6,723 bases of DNA. Origin: Halobacteriales archaeon. GTDB taxonomy: Archaea; Thermoplasmatota; SW-10-69-26; JACQPN01; JAIVGT01. The position numbers and the translations under genes were made by a program. Position 1 is the first letter of the stretch, and every line of letters starts with the position of its first letter. Positions 1 to 5,308 of the stretch are shown here, piece by piece. The stretch spans positions 1-6,723 of the forward strand of contig JAIVGT010000046.1 in NCBI GenBank assembly GCA_020201485.1, read 5' to 3'. The notes beneath the pieces are model-generated. The model had not been told where the DNA came from, did no database searches, and saw nothing but the letters and a program-made list of their open reading frames with translations.

Positions 1-1257
1 CCAGCCGATGACGTTGTCGCGCACGGCGAGGTGCACGCCGCGCGCGTCGTGGAGGTCCATGCCGATGGTGGGTTGGTCCATGGGCAGCAGGCCGGGCTGG
101 CTCGGGAGCGTGATCCTGTTGCCGAGGATGTCGAGCCAGCCCTCGCTGCCGTTGAGGTGCCGTTCGTCCTTGCTGTTGAAGACCTTGACCTCGAGGGGCC
201 CGTCCATCGTGTTGCGCTCGAGGCGGATGAGTGTGTGGTGCACGTGCGGCATGTCGAGCGCCGGGCTCGTCTCGCTCGCCGCGGTGCGGTCGTCGCCGGC
301 GTGCGGCGTGTCGCGGTAGAGCAATGCAGTGCCCTGCAGCACGTGGATGCGGTTGTCGCGGAACTCCAGGCTCGTCCAGCGCGTCGTGTGGTCGTGCTGC
401 GGCTCCTGCCCGGCGTGGCTGTGGCCGAGGCAGAGGAAGCAGTCGCCGTGGTAGTGCCCGTGGAGCTTGATGTCCACCAGGCCCTCCACGTCGTTGTCGT
501 GCACCTCGGCGAGGTCGAAGCCGTCGAAGTTCCACACCTCGCCGTCCTCGACGTTCGCCACGCCCTCGTCGCCGAGGAAGGAGGCGATGGCGTTCTGCGG
601 GCGAGGGCCCACCTGGTTCGCCTGGAACACGCCGGCGAAGTGGCGCATCTGGCCGATGAACGCGATGGCGTTGTTCTCCAGCAGCCCGCCCGTGTTGTCG
701 CCGGTGCGCTTCACGTTCTCGTTGATGCGCAGGTCCGCGACGCGCAGGTGGTGGGCGTGCACGTGCTGGCCGTCCCAGTTCAGCGTGAGCTGGCCGCCGA
801 CGATGCTGTTGCGCAGGACGAGATAGGAATCCGTGTCGCTGATGCTCAGGTCGCGGTCCACGCGCACGCCGTCGAGCACGTACGGGTCCTCGCGCGTGCC
901 GCTGCCGGCGAAGACGCCCTTGGCGGAAAGTTCGGCGAGGCCGCGGTCCTGGGCAGCGATGATGTGGTCGTACTCCTTCAACGCCGCGTCGGCCGCGGGC
1001 AGGTGCCCATCGGGGCTGCTCCAGGCGTGCACGTCGTCGCGCGCGTACGGCTGGTCGTGGACGTGCGTGCCGTCGTGCATCCCGTCCTCGCCGTGCATGA
1101 GCATGCCATCGGCGACATCGGCCTGGCCGTGCGCATCGGCAGGGGCGGCCGCGTGGTGATGATGCGCTTCGCCCGCGTCCCCGCTCAGCGTGGGCAGGAC
1201 GGCCGCAGCGCCGGCACCCATGAGCAGGACGGGCACGAGGGCGACGAGGGGGCGCAT
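1..1257 (-). CDS. Secreted His-rich right-handed beta-helix protein (NosD-like fold), C-terminus cut by window edge
   Basis: The 419 residues present read without a stop from ATG at 1257 to the left edge, so the C-terminus is missing. Residues 1-25 look like a signal peptide: Arg-2, a hydrophobic stretch LVALVPVLLMGAGAAAV, then a polar region. Residues 31-85 are a low-complexity linker rich in His and Met (H32-35, H43, H55, H61, H65, H67, H77, H85). At 117-130 lies the block AGSGTREDPYVLDG, typical of the opening of archaeal NosD-like or parallel beta-helix surface proteins. It is followed by degenerate rungs of the form LENNAI, FQANQV, VHDNDV, FRDNRI, LERNTM, ILGNRI and VRDNVI. At 266-290 a dense His/Cys cluster interrupts the helix (three His, CFLC at 273-276, then four His). 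I infer an extracellular protein that may bind metal; the substrate is unknown. The start is favoured by the signal peptide. No good Shine-Dalgarno sequence is visible. The large plus-strand frame over the same bases is a GC-rich shadow. Confidence 0.85.
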   Translation of the reverse strand, partial: MRPLVALVPVLLMGAGAAAVLPTLSGDAGEAHHHHAAAPADAHGQADVADGMLMHGEDGMHDGTHVHDQPYARDDVHAWSSPDGHLPAADAALKEYDHIIAAQDRGLAELSAKGVFAGSGTREDPYVLDGVRVDRDLSISDTDSYLVLRNSIVGGQLTLNWDGQHVHAHHLRVADLRINENVKRTGDNTGGLLENNAIAFIGQMRHFAGVFQANQVGPRPQNAIASFLGDEGVANVEDGEVWNFDGFDLAEVHDNDVEGLVDIKLHGHYHGDCFLCLGHSHAGQEPQHDHTTRWTSLEFRDNRIHVLQGTALLYRDTPHAGDDRTAASETSPALDMPHVHHTLIRLERNTMDGPLEVKVFNSKDERHLNGSEGWLDILGNRITLPSQPGLLPMDQPTIGMDLHDARGVHLAVRDNVIGW

Positions 1258-1386
1258 GGCCTTCCAGCGGCCTGGGCTCCAAAGCCGAGATTGGATGGAG
1301 GACTTGAACCAACCGTCATCCGGCCAGGTGACAAGGACCGGTCTTGGCGGGTTCTGCTGACCTCGCCCTTCGCCGAGGCTCCCCGA

Positions 1387-1401
1387 GGGAAACGCTCAAG
1401 G
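1387..1401 (+). promoter_or_regulatory. Possible promoter element of the small secreted protein
   Basis: The bases GGGAAACGCTCAAGG are a purine-rich block (BRE-like) followed by CTCAAG. They resemble the CAAACCCTCATG-type elements in front of other genes in this window. The element ends 25 bases before A1425, so a transcript starting there would carry exactly the AGGAG ribosome-binding site and a 13-base leader before ATG 1438. The match is imperfect (CTCAAG against CTCATG), so this is inference. Confidence 0.25.
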
Positions 1402-1437
1402 CACGCGCCATCCAGCGGTGCGCAAGGAGCAGGGCGC

Positions 1438-1857
1438 ATGCGGACCGGAGGGCTGGCGGGAATCGGGCTGATGGCTGCGCTGATGGTCGCCGGGCAAGGG
1501 CTGGCGCTGGCGGACCTCGGCGGGGGCGTGGGCGCGTTCGCGCAGGGCACGGTGAGCGATGGCCTCGCCTACGCGCAAGGCCTCACGACCGACTTCGCGT
1601 CCAAAGCCGGGATGGCGCGGGCGTTCGTCACGACCCTCGGCGCGAACCTGCAGGAGCAGGCGGTCGCGGCGTCGGAGCTGGCGAACGGCGCGCTCGACGG
1701 CGAAGCGGCGGCGGTCCAGGACACGGCCGACGCCGAGGTCCTTGCGCTGGGCGACGGCGCGCCGAGCTGCGACGTGAGCTTGCTGCCCGTGTTCGGCGGC
1801 ACGCAGGCCGGCATCGTCATGCTCTGCTCGGGCGCCGAGAGCGACCTCGGGCTCTGA
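1438..1857 (+). CDS. Small secreted protein of unknown function
   Basis: I do not recognise this 139-residue protein. Residues 1-25 form a clear signal peptide: MRTGG, a hydrophobic core LAGIGLMAALMVAGQGLALA, then D26. The mature part is small, acidic and alanine-rich, probably helical from about 40 to 100. Its C-terminal segment holds two cysteines (C111, C130) that could form a disulfide outside the cell, around the block LPVFGGTQAGIVMLC. ATG at 1438 is chosen because AGGAG at 1425-1429 sits eight bases upstream, the signal peptide begins there, and the reading frame has strongly G/C third positions. The frame continues upstream without a stop, but that part is the antisense shadow of the beta-helix gene. 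The gene is divergent from that other secreted protein across 180 bases, so the two might be co-regulated. Its stop lies 11 bases from the stop of the convergent thioesterase gene. Confidence 0.75.
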   Translation: MRTGGLAGIGLMAALMVAGQGLALADLGGGVGAFAQGTVSDGLAYAQGLTTDFASKAGMARAFVTTLGANLQEQAVAASELANGALDGEAAAVQDTADAEVLALGDGAPSCDVSLLPVFGGTQAGIVMLCSGAESDLGL

Positions 1858-1868
1858 GCGGCGCCGGG

Positions 1869-2342
1869 TCATTCCCATCGGTGATAGGCCGGGTGCCCGG
1901 GCTGCACGGCAACGAACACGCCGCGGCAGGTCGCGGTCACCTTGTCCCCGGCCCGCACGTCGGCCTCGACCGTGACGACGTTGTCCCTCACCTCGACCGG
2001 CCGCGCCACGATGAGCAGCTCCTGGCCCGATGGCGTGGGCCGCTTCAGCTTCACGTGGAACTCGCTCGTCACGGTCGCGGGCAGCTCCGCCAGCTTCCCC
2101 TGCTTCATCAGCGTCGTCGCGGCGCACCAGTTGCTGTGGCAGTCGAGCAGGGCGCCGAGGATGCCGCCGTTCAGGATGCCGGTGAACGCCTGGTGCTCCG
2201 GGCGGGGCGTCCAATGCGCGACGAACAGCTCGCCTTCCCAGTGCGACTTGATGTGCAGGCCCTTGTCGTTCATCGGCCCGCAGCCGAAGCAGATGCTGCG
2301 CGGCGCGAGCTGGTCCTGCACGGCGGGCGTCGTGCTGCTCAT
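1869..2342 (-). CDS. PaaI-family hotdog-fold thioesterase
   Basis: This 157-residue protein has the length and motifs of the PaaI/4-hydroxybenzoyl-CoA-thioesterase-like hotdog family, which hydrolyses acyl-CoA thioesters in the cytoplasm. The hotdog helix carries NGGILGALLDCHSNW (58-72). NGG stands where many members have HGG, and D67 matches the position of the catalytic acid in PaaI-like enzymes. The later block TVTSEFHVKLKRPTPSG (90-106) is the family's second conserved strand. An N-terminal CFGCGPMNDKGL (18-29) with two cysteines is a known signature of one subgroup. The substrate cannot be read from sequence. It is transcribed alone, divergently from the phosphatase/NAD kinase operon and convergent with the small secreted protein gene. 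No Shine-Dalgarno sequence precedes ATG 2342. A weak AT-richer patch, minus-strand GCAAGTAGC at 2363-2371, lies about 25 bases upstream and fits a leaderless start. Confidence 0.9.
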   Translation of the reverse strand: MSSTTPAVQDQLAPRSICFGCGPMNDKGLHIKSHWEGELFVAHWTPRPEHQAFTGILNGGILGALLDCHSNWCAATTLMKQGKLAELPATVTSEFHVKLKRPTPSGQELLIVARPVEVRDNVVTVEADVRAGDKVTATCRGVFVAVQPGHPAYHRWE

Positions 2343-2408
2343 CGCCCGGGCATCGCGGCGGTGCTACTTGCGACCTTCGCCGCGGCGCGTCCCGCCGGGA
2401 ACCTGGGG

Positions 2409-2418
2409 AACCTTCATG
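2409..2418 (+). promoter_or_regulatory. Probable TATA-type promoter of the phosphatase/NAD kinase operon
   Basis: AACCTTCATG ends 25 bases before the ATG at 2443, the normal distance from an archaeal TATA box to the transcription start. The transcript would then begin on the start codon (leaderless), which fits the lack of any Shine-Dalgarno sequence. The same CCTTCATG core sits 24 bases before the thioredoxin GTG. The ATG inside the element (2416) is itself an in-frame start candidate, but I consider it part of the promoter. Confidence 0.45.
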
Positions 2419-2442
2419 CCCTGCGCCCACCCATGCCCCGCG

Positions 2443-3255
2443 ATGGCACCGCCCCCGATGGACCCGAAGGACCTGGAGCGCCACGTCGCCGCGCTGCGCC
2501 TCATGGCCGAGGAGGTGGACAAGGCGGTCCGCGCCGCCCCCTTCGAAGGCCGGGGCAAGGTCCTGGGCATGGGCGCCGATGGCACGGACACGAAGCACAT
2601 CGACAAGGTGGCCGAGGACGTTTGCCTCAAGGTCCTGCAGCAGTCCGGCCTGAAGTGCGCCGTGGTCAGCGAGGAGATCGGGCACCTGCGGGGCGAGAGC
2701 GAGTGGACCATCGTCATGGACCCGCTCGACGGCACGACGAACGCCGTGCAGGGCATCCCGCTCTACTGCATCAGCCTGGCCTTGGGCCACGGCACGACGG
2801 ACAACGTCATCTACGGCATCGTGCGCAACCTGTGCACGGGCGACGTGTACGAGGCGACGAAGGGCCAGGGCGCGACGATGAACGGCAAGCCCATCAAGGC
2901 GCGCAAGCTGCAGAGCAAGGAGAAGCCCACGCTCAGCGTCGTGTTCGGCAAGAAGGCGGACGAGTTCGCCCTGACCATGGGCCAGATGTGGGCCAACATC
3001 CGCAGCTTCGGCTGCAGCGCGCTGGAGTGCTGCTTCGTCGCGCAGGGCGCGCTCGACGCGTACTACCACGGCTATCCCAGCCTGCGCGTGACGGACGTCG
3101 CGGCGGGCGTGCTCATCCTGCGCGAGGCTGGGGGCGAGGCGTTCGACGGCACGTACAAGCGCTTCGTCATGGACCTCAGCCTGGAGAAGCGCGCCGCCAT
3201 CATGGCCTGCGGCGACCGCACGTTCGCGGAGCGCGCCGGAGCGGTGCGACGATGA
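2443..3255 (+). CDS. Inositol-monophosphatase-fold phosphatase (archaeal IMPase/FBPase/NADP phosphatase family)
   Basis: The 270-residue protein is a Mg-dependent, Li-sensitive-type sugar or nucleotide phosphatase. Family members in archaea hydrolyse inositol monophosphate, fructose-1,6-bisphosphate or NADP. Metal-site motifs are intact: GADGTDTKHID (44-54), SEEIG (76-80), DPLDGTTN (93-100) and VTDVAAG with D218. It resembles archaeal enzymes of the MJ0109 type along its whole length, including YEATKGQGATMNGKPIK and the LECCFVAQGALDA block. Because the next gene is NAD kinase, joined by an ATGA overlap, and because Methanocaldococcus MJ0917 is known as a fusion of the same two domains in the same order, NADP phosphatase is a likely activity; this is inference. 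The start at 2443 is favoured by promoter spacing. ATG 2458 (265 residues, beginning MDPKD) is equally acceptable on homology, and ATG 2416 is also in frame. Confidence 0.92.
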   Translation: MAPPPMDPKDLERHVAALRLMAEEVDKAVRAAPFEGRGKVLGMGADGTDTKHIDKVAEDVCLKVLQQSGLKCAVVSEEIGHLRGESEWTIVMDPLDGTTNAVQGIPLYCISLALGHGTTDNVIYGIVRNLCTGDVYEATKGQGATMNGKPIKARKLQSKEKPTLSVVFGKKADEFALTMGQMWANIRSFGCSALECCFVAQGALDAYYHGYPSLRVTDVAAGVLILREAGGEAFDGTYKRFVMDLSLEKRAAIMACGDRTFAERAGAVRR

Positions 3256-4061
3256 GGCTCGGCATCGTGGCGCGGCACGACGACGCGGAGCGCGTGGCGG
3301 TCGCGAAGCAGCTCGTCGGCCTTCTGGGGACGCGCGCCGAGGTCGTGGTGAAGGACGAACTCGCCCGGCACTTCCCCGACCTGCCCGCCGAGGCGCTGGA
3401 CCAGATGAAGGTGGACGTCCTCGTCACCGTGGGCGGCGACGGAACCATCCTGCTTGCCCTGCAGCACTGCGAGGCCCCGGTGTTCGGCATCAACTACGGC
3501 GAGCTGGGCTTCCTCACCGAGGTCGAGCCGAAGGACATGGAGAAGGCCGTGGAGCAGCTGCTGCGCGGAAAGTACGACGTCGAGGACCGGCTCAAGCTCG
3601 CCGTGCGCGTGAACGGCGAGCGCGTGCCGGACGCGGCGAACGAGGCCGTCATCAAGAGCGCGCACCCGGCGAAGATGCTCGCCCTGCGCCTGGCCAGCAA
3701 CGGCGAGGTCATCGAGGACATCCGGGCCGATGGCGTCATCATGGCCACGCCCACCGGCAGCACGAGCTACAGCATGAGCGCCGGCGGCCCCATCGTGGAC
3801 CGGCGCATCGAGGCGGTCATCATGGTGCCGCTGGCCGCGTTCAAGCTCGGCGCGCGGCCCTTCGTGTTCCCGGCGAAGGCGCGCGTGGACGTGGAGCTGC
3901 CCGCGGACGCGAAGGACGCCGTGCTCGTCGTGGACGGGCAGTTCGAGCGGCACCTGAGCGGGGGGGACAAGGTCATGTTCACGGGGAGCGAGAAGCGCGC
4001 CCGCTTCGTGCGCCTGAGCTCGCACTTCTACGGCCGGCTGCGCGAGCGGCTCGTGCGTTAG
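3252..4061 (+). CDS. nadK: NAD kinase (ATP- or polyphosphate-dependent)
   Basis: This 269-residue protein phosphorylates NAD to NADP in the cytoplasm. The family hallmarks are present: GGDGTILLAL (61-70) with the catalytic Asp-63, the glycine-rich FGINYGELGFLTE (78-90), the NE motif at 130-131 (AANEAVIKS), the nucleotide-binding block ATPTGSTSYSMSAGGP (165-180), and VPLAAFKLGARPFVFPA (192-208). The length is normal for an archaeal NAD kinase and nothing essential is missing. ATG at 3252 overlaps the upstream stop as ATGA (3252-3255), so translation is probably coupled to the phosphatase. The frame is open far upstream, but that is a shadow of the phosphatase gene. The stop TAG (4059-4061) overlaps the TAA stop of the convergent membrane protein gene in the four bases TTAG. 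Confidence 0.96.
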   Translation: MRLGIVARHDDAERVAVAKQLVGLLGTRAEVVVKDELARHFPDLPAEALDQMKVDVLVTVGGDGTILLALQHCEAPVFGINYGELGFLTEVEPKDMEKAVEQLLRGKYDVEDRLKLAVRVNGERVPDAANEAVIKSAHPAKMLALRLASNGEVIEDIRADGVIMATPTGSTSYSMSAGGPIVDRRIEAVIMVPLAAFKLGARPFVFPAKARVDVELPADAKDAVLVVDGQFERHLSGGDKVMFTGSEKRARFVRLSSHFYGRLRERLVR

Positions 4062-4405
4062 CGCTGCTCGTGGATGATGCGCTGCTTCGTCCCCTCGTCC
4101 CGCTCCTTGCCCTTCTCGAAGGCGCGCATCGTGCCCTTCAGGCCGACGATGAGGACCACGGCGCCGACGACGACGAGCACGAGGCCGAGGATGGGCACGA
4201 GGTTCACCGAGCCGCTCGCGCTCTGGCTGCCGCCGATGCCGAACAGGCCGCTGTTCTGCTGGTAGCTCGTGGTGACGAGCGGCCCGCTCATGAACATCCC
4301 GATGCCGGCGATGAGGAGCACGGTGCCCAGGACCGCCATGATGCCGCCGATGCCGACCGCGCCTGCGCTCGCCGCCATGGGCGGGGCAGGCCTGCGCTGG
4401 GCCAT
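4058..4405 (-). CDS. Small two-helix membrane protein of unknown function
   Basis: I do not recognise this 115-residue protein. It has two hydrophobic segments, about 14-39 (AGAVGIGGIMAVLGTVLLIAG) and 68-89 (NLVPILGLVLVVVGAVVLIV). They are separated by a Gly/Ser/Gln-rich loop (41-67) containing TTSYQQNSGLFGIGGSQS, and followed by a charged tail (KGTMRAFEKGKERDEGTKQR) that is likely cytoplasmic. This puts both termini inside and the loop outside. ATG 4405 has no Shine-Dalgarno sequence. A promoter-like element overlaps it and lies 25 bases before a second in-frame ATG at 4378 (residue 10), so the true product may be 106 residues, beginning MAASAG. The third positions suit either start. The gene is alone, divergent from the JAMM gene and stop-overlapping with NAD kinase. 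Confidence 0.8.
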   Translation of the reverse strand: MAQRRPAPPMAASAGAVGIGGIMAVLGTVLLIAGIGMFMSGPLVTTSYQQNSGLFGIGGSQSASGSVNLVPILGLVLVVVGAVVLIVGLKGTMRAFEKGKERDEGTKQRIIHEQR

Positions 4406-4414
4406 GAGGGTTTG
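4403..4414 (-). promoter_or_regulatory. Possible TATA-type promoter overlapping the first ATG of the membrane protein
   Basis: Read on the minus strand, this is CAAACCCTCATG (GCAAACCCTCATG with the preceding base). It is nearly identical to GCAAACCCTTATG ahead of the deoxyhypusine synthase-like gene. Its last base lies 25 bases before the ATG at 4378, the same spacing as at the phosphatase gene. If it is a promoter, the annotated ATG 4405 is part of the TATA element and cannot be the start of a leaderless transcript. Confidence 0.35.
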
Positions 4415-4461
4415 CGTGGCGGGTCCGCAACGTTGAAGGGCCCGGCCTGGGGTGCGCGGCC

Positions 4462-4875
4462 GTGGGGCTCTTCGGGAAGCGCAACAAGGAGCCAGCTCCT
4501 CCTCCGCGGCGCAAGGTCACGAAGGTCTCGCGCAACCTCCTCGAGCTCATCTACCAGGCCAGCCGGAGCCAGCACCCGCACGAGTTCGCCGCCGGGCTGC
4601 GCGCCGAGGGGGACACGCTCACCGAGATCGTCGTCGTGCCCACGCAGAGCGGCCGGGTCAGCGCGCACATGCAGCTCTGGACCCTGCCCATCGACCGGAG
4701 CGTGGTGGGCACGGTGCACTCGCACCCGAGCGGCCTGCCCTTGCCGAGCGACGCGGACAAGCAGCTCTTCCGCACGTTCGGCCACACGCACATCATCATC
4801 GGCGAGCCGTACGCCCCGGGCACGTGGCGCAGCTACGACTTCGACGCGCGGCCCATCCCGCTCGACATCGTCTAG
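4462..4875 (+). CDS. JAMM/MPN (Mov34/PAD-1) metalloprotease-like protein
   Basis: The 137-residue protein is a stand-alone JAMM domain, the Zn-dependent isopeptidase fold. In archaea, small members such as the Haloferax desampylase HvJAMM1 remove ubiquitin-like SAMP modifiers from proteins. All expected catalytic residues are visible: E41 in HPHEFAAGL, the HSHP motif at 86-89 (zinc ligands H86 and H88), S96, and D99 in SDAD, with the standard H-x-H-P-x6-S-x-x-D spacing. A basic, proline-rich N-terminal tail (FGKRNKEPAPPPRRKVTK) precedes the domain and is common in archaeal relatives. The start is GTG 4462, with GGTG at 4451-4454 as a plausible ribosome-binding site seven bases upstream. No ubiquitin-like or E1-like gene is visible here, so deconjugation is inferred from family only. 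Its TAG stop overlaps the thioredoxin's TAG stop in the palindrome CTAG. Confidence 0.9.
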   Translation: MGLFGKRNKEPAPPPRRKVTKVSRNLLELIYQASRSQHPHEFAAGLRAEGDTLTEIVVVPTQSGRVSAHMQLWTLPIDRSVVGTVHSHPSGLPLPSDADKQLFRTFGHTHIIIGEPYAPGTWRSYDFDARPIPLDIV

Positions 4876-5255
4876 ACGCCGAGCCGCTGCCGGATGACGC
4901 TGGCCGGGGCAGCGCCGACGATGCGGTCGTCGAGCCTGCCCCGGCGGAACACGAGCAGCGTCGGGATGCTCGCCACGTCGAAGGACTGCGCCGCGCCCGG
5001 CTGCTCGTCCACGTTGAGCTTGCCGAAGGCGACCTGGCCGCGCAGCTCCGACGCGAGCGCGTCGAGGACCGGCTCCATCAACCGGCACGGGCCGCACCAC
5101 GCCGCCCAGCAGTCCACCACGGCCAACGCGTGCTGCGCGACGAAGCCGGGCAGGCTGGCCTCGGTGACCTCGACGGGCTTCGCCGGGGCCAGGGCCAGGC
5201 GCTGGAGCTCGGCCAGCTTGCGCGCGCGGATGGCCGCGAGCTCCTCGTCCTCCAC
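4872..5255 (-). CDS. Thioredoxin with N-terminal helical extension
   Basis: The 127-residue protein is a thioredoxin-fold disulfide reductase of the cytoplasm; no signal peptide is present. The active site is WCGPC (53-57), preceded by VVDCWAA with the buried Asp at 48. The cis-proline is P98 in SIPTLLVFRRG. An extra cysteine (C49) directly follows the buried Asp, where Phe is usual. Compared with bacterial thioredoxins of about 105-110 residues there is an added N-terminal segment (1-27, MEDEELAAIRARKLAELQRL and on). It is a charged amphipathic helix of a type seen in front of archaeal thioredoxins and at the start of PDCD5-like proteins. The start is GTG 5255. A CCTTCATG element lies 24 bases upstream and no Shine-Dalgarno sequence is present, suggesting a leaderless transcript. 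It is divergent from the PH-domain membrane protein gene. Confidence 0.93.
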   Translation of the reverse strand: MEDEELAAIRARKLAELQRLALAPAKPVEVTEASLPGFVAQHALAVVDCWAAWCGPCRLMEPVLDALASELRGQVAFGKLNVDEQPGAAQSFDVASIPTLLVFRRGRLDDRIVGAAPASVIRQRLGV

Positions 5256-5274
5256 GATGGGTGCATGCGGGCCG

Positions 5275-5288
5275 GAACCATGAAGGGG
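5275..5288. promoter_or_regulatory. Shared divergent promoter core between thioredoxin and the PH-domain protein
   Basis: The plus strand reads GAACCATGAAGGGG; the minus strand reads CCCCTTCATGGTTC. The minus-strand CCTTCATG ends 24 bases before the thioredoxin GTG (5255). The plus-strand AACCATG ends 27 bases before GTG 5309. The intergenic gap 5256-5308 is 53 bases, with its midpoint at 5282, inside this element. One central TATA-like site could therefore serve two leaderless genes. The minus-strand reading is the stronger match to the element repeated elsewhere. Confidence 0.4.
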
Positions 5289-5308
5289 CAGGCCCGCGAT
5301 GGCGCGCC

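Noticed and set aside
1290..1345. A tRNA-like T-loop on the minus strand (GGTTCAAGTCC)
   Set aside because: The T stem has two mismatches, no seven-base anticodon loop with a paired stem could be drawn, and no acceptor stem matches. The imperfect inverted repeats there (GGATG...CATCC) are too short to call.
31..1857. A 608-residue plus-strand open frame crossing the first gene and ending with the small secreted protein
   Set aside because: Its first 1400 bases encode a Val/Ala/Arg-rich low-complexity product that is the antisense of the beta-helix gene, which has a signal peptide and family motifs. Only 1438-1857 looks real.
2364..2417. A 17-residue minus-strand frame (MKVPQVPGGTRRGEGRK) between the thioesterase and the phosphatase
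   Set aside because: It overlaps the likely operon promoter, has mixed third positions and no well-placed ribosome-binding site. It is probably chance, though a leader peptide of the thioesterase cannot be excluded.
1344..3251. A long upstream extension of the NAD kinase frame
   Set aside because: It runs through the phosphatase and thioesterase genes in a wrong frame and is rich in Arg/Ala/Gly. NAD kinase starts at the ATGA overlap.
3072..4550. A 492-residue minus-strand open frame opposite NAD kinase
   Set aside because: Arg/His/Ala-rich shadow of NAD kinase. It covers the real membrane protein gene in a different frame.
4070..4897. Acidic Asp/Glu/His-rich plus-strand frame opposite the membrane protein
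   Set aside because: Composition is that of an antisense shadow. The minus frame encodes two clean membrane helices.
5261..5308. N-terminal extension of the PH-domain protein from GTG 5261
   Set aside because: Codons here have several A/T third bases, unlike the gene body. The extension covers the divergent promoter core and would leave only five bases to the thioredoxin start.
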